Below, piece after piece: positions 54,192-54,820 of a stretch of DNA of 54,820 nucleotides (its first letter is position 1; every line of letters starts with the position of its first letter). The stretch is taken from contig WPDH01000355.1 of assembly GCA_019137255.1 (NCBI GenBank), positions 1-54,820 of the forward strand. Reading direction: 5' to 3'. This DNA is from Corinectria fuckeliana. Taxonomy: Eukaryota > Ascomycota > Sordariomycetes > Hypocreales > Nectriaceae. A program made the translations under genes and the position numbers. The notes under the pieces are model-generated. The model made no database searches. It saw only the letters and a program-made list of their open reading frames with translations, and was not told where the DNA came from.

Positions 54192-54820
54192 TTATATATA
54201 TTTACTAAGATCTTAGGATTAGGGGTATATAACCTTAGGTTATATATCTAGCTATAGCTTAAAAAAACCTCTTATTATAACTTAATTTTTTCTTTTCTTT
54301 TCTTTAATATTATATTCCTAAGTATAAATATCTCTCCCTTTTAATTAGATTTATACTATTATATTACCTTTTTAATTACTATTCTTTTATATATAGTTTT
54401 ATATAGCTAAGAGCTATATTTTAATACCTATTTTATCTATTTTAGCTTACTTTTAATAACCTTTAATTTTCTATATATCTATATATAATAGTAAGCTAAC
54501 TTTTATTCTAGTAGAAAGTATTATCTTATACTTGCCCTCCTCCTCCCCTCTCTGCTGCTAATTATTTATAAAAATATACCTCTTTATGTGATTATATTTT
54601 TATATATAATATTATATAATAAAATGCCTCTTATATAAAAGGGTGTTACTAAAAAAAAGAAGACTATTATTTAAATACTAGTTATCTCGCCTTTTACCCC
54701 CCCCTTCTTACTACCCCCTAATATAATAAATAATAATATTATAGTAGGTATTAAGCTTAGTAATAAATACCTTTAGTACCTTCCTAAGAAGATACTTAGT
54801 ATAACTACTTATAAGTTTAT
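54063..54820. repeat. AT-rich gene-free block (right isochore edge)
   Basis: Strongly AT-rich with TATATA and TTATTA words and isolated C-runs (near 54700), and no usable reading frame. The character is the same as 1-474 and fits repeat DNA mutated by RIP; the parent element cannot be named. The block runs to the end of the window. Confidence 0.75.

Overview
The window is a 54.8 kb piece of a filamentous ascomycete nuclear genome (Pezizomycotina, most likely Sordariomycetes). The evidence is short GT-AG introns (about 50-130 nt) with GCTAAC/GCTGAC-type branch sites, proteins characteristic of filamentous fungi (Asp f 4-like secreted protein, DUF3433 membrane protein, Zn2Cys6 regulators), and AT-rich blocks at both ends that look like repeat-derived isochores. 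The species cannot be named from the sequence alone. No rRNA, tRNA, CRISPR or bacterial-type operon was seen.

Layout. 1-474 is gene-free AT-rich DNA. 475-543 and 53996-54062 are copies of one ~68 bp sequence in opposite orientation, exactly at the two transitions between AT-rich and gene-bearing DNA. Between them lie: an AAA+ ATPase (1660-4943); a secreted Asp f 4-like protein (8483-9349) set between unusually long intergenic regions; a 1530-residue DUF3433 membrane protein (13404-17996); a DUF1308/UPF0415 protein (18591-20234); two Zn2Cys6 transcription factors on the minus strand (20409-22114, 22514-25075); a 729 bp element with 47 bp terminal inverted repeats packed with TTAG tetranucleotides (25419-26147); and a 116-residue bacterial-like small protein (26353-26703).

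A housekeeping block follows: pyruvate dehydrogenase E2 (27234-28723), the ARF-GEF SEC7 (30250-35841), an HSM3/PSMD5-like proteasome chaperone (36201-37347) divergent from the RNA polymerase III subunit RPC31 (37684-38531), and nucleoporin NUP49 (39146-40738) divergent from the polyadenylation factor FIP1 (41086-42265). The right part is more accessory: an SMP-30-like gene with an apparent one-base frameshift (42440-43385), a two-exon 79-residue gene (43970-44267), a short-chain dehydrogenase (45025-45846), an APH-fold protein lacking the usual metal-binding Asp (46822-48054), a possible broken gene (48598-48769), a weak 117-residue ORF, an unrecognised three-exon gene (50226-51118) and an M50B-type membrane protease (51920-52857). 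The right AT-rich block begins at 54063.

The genes do not form a visible pathway or biosynthetic cluster. They read as ordinary syntenic fungal genes with two shared divergent promoters. Exon boundaries were set by hand from splice signals, reading-frame continuity and remembered family motifs; none was checked against transcripts or databases.
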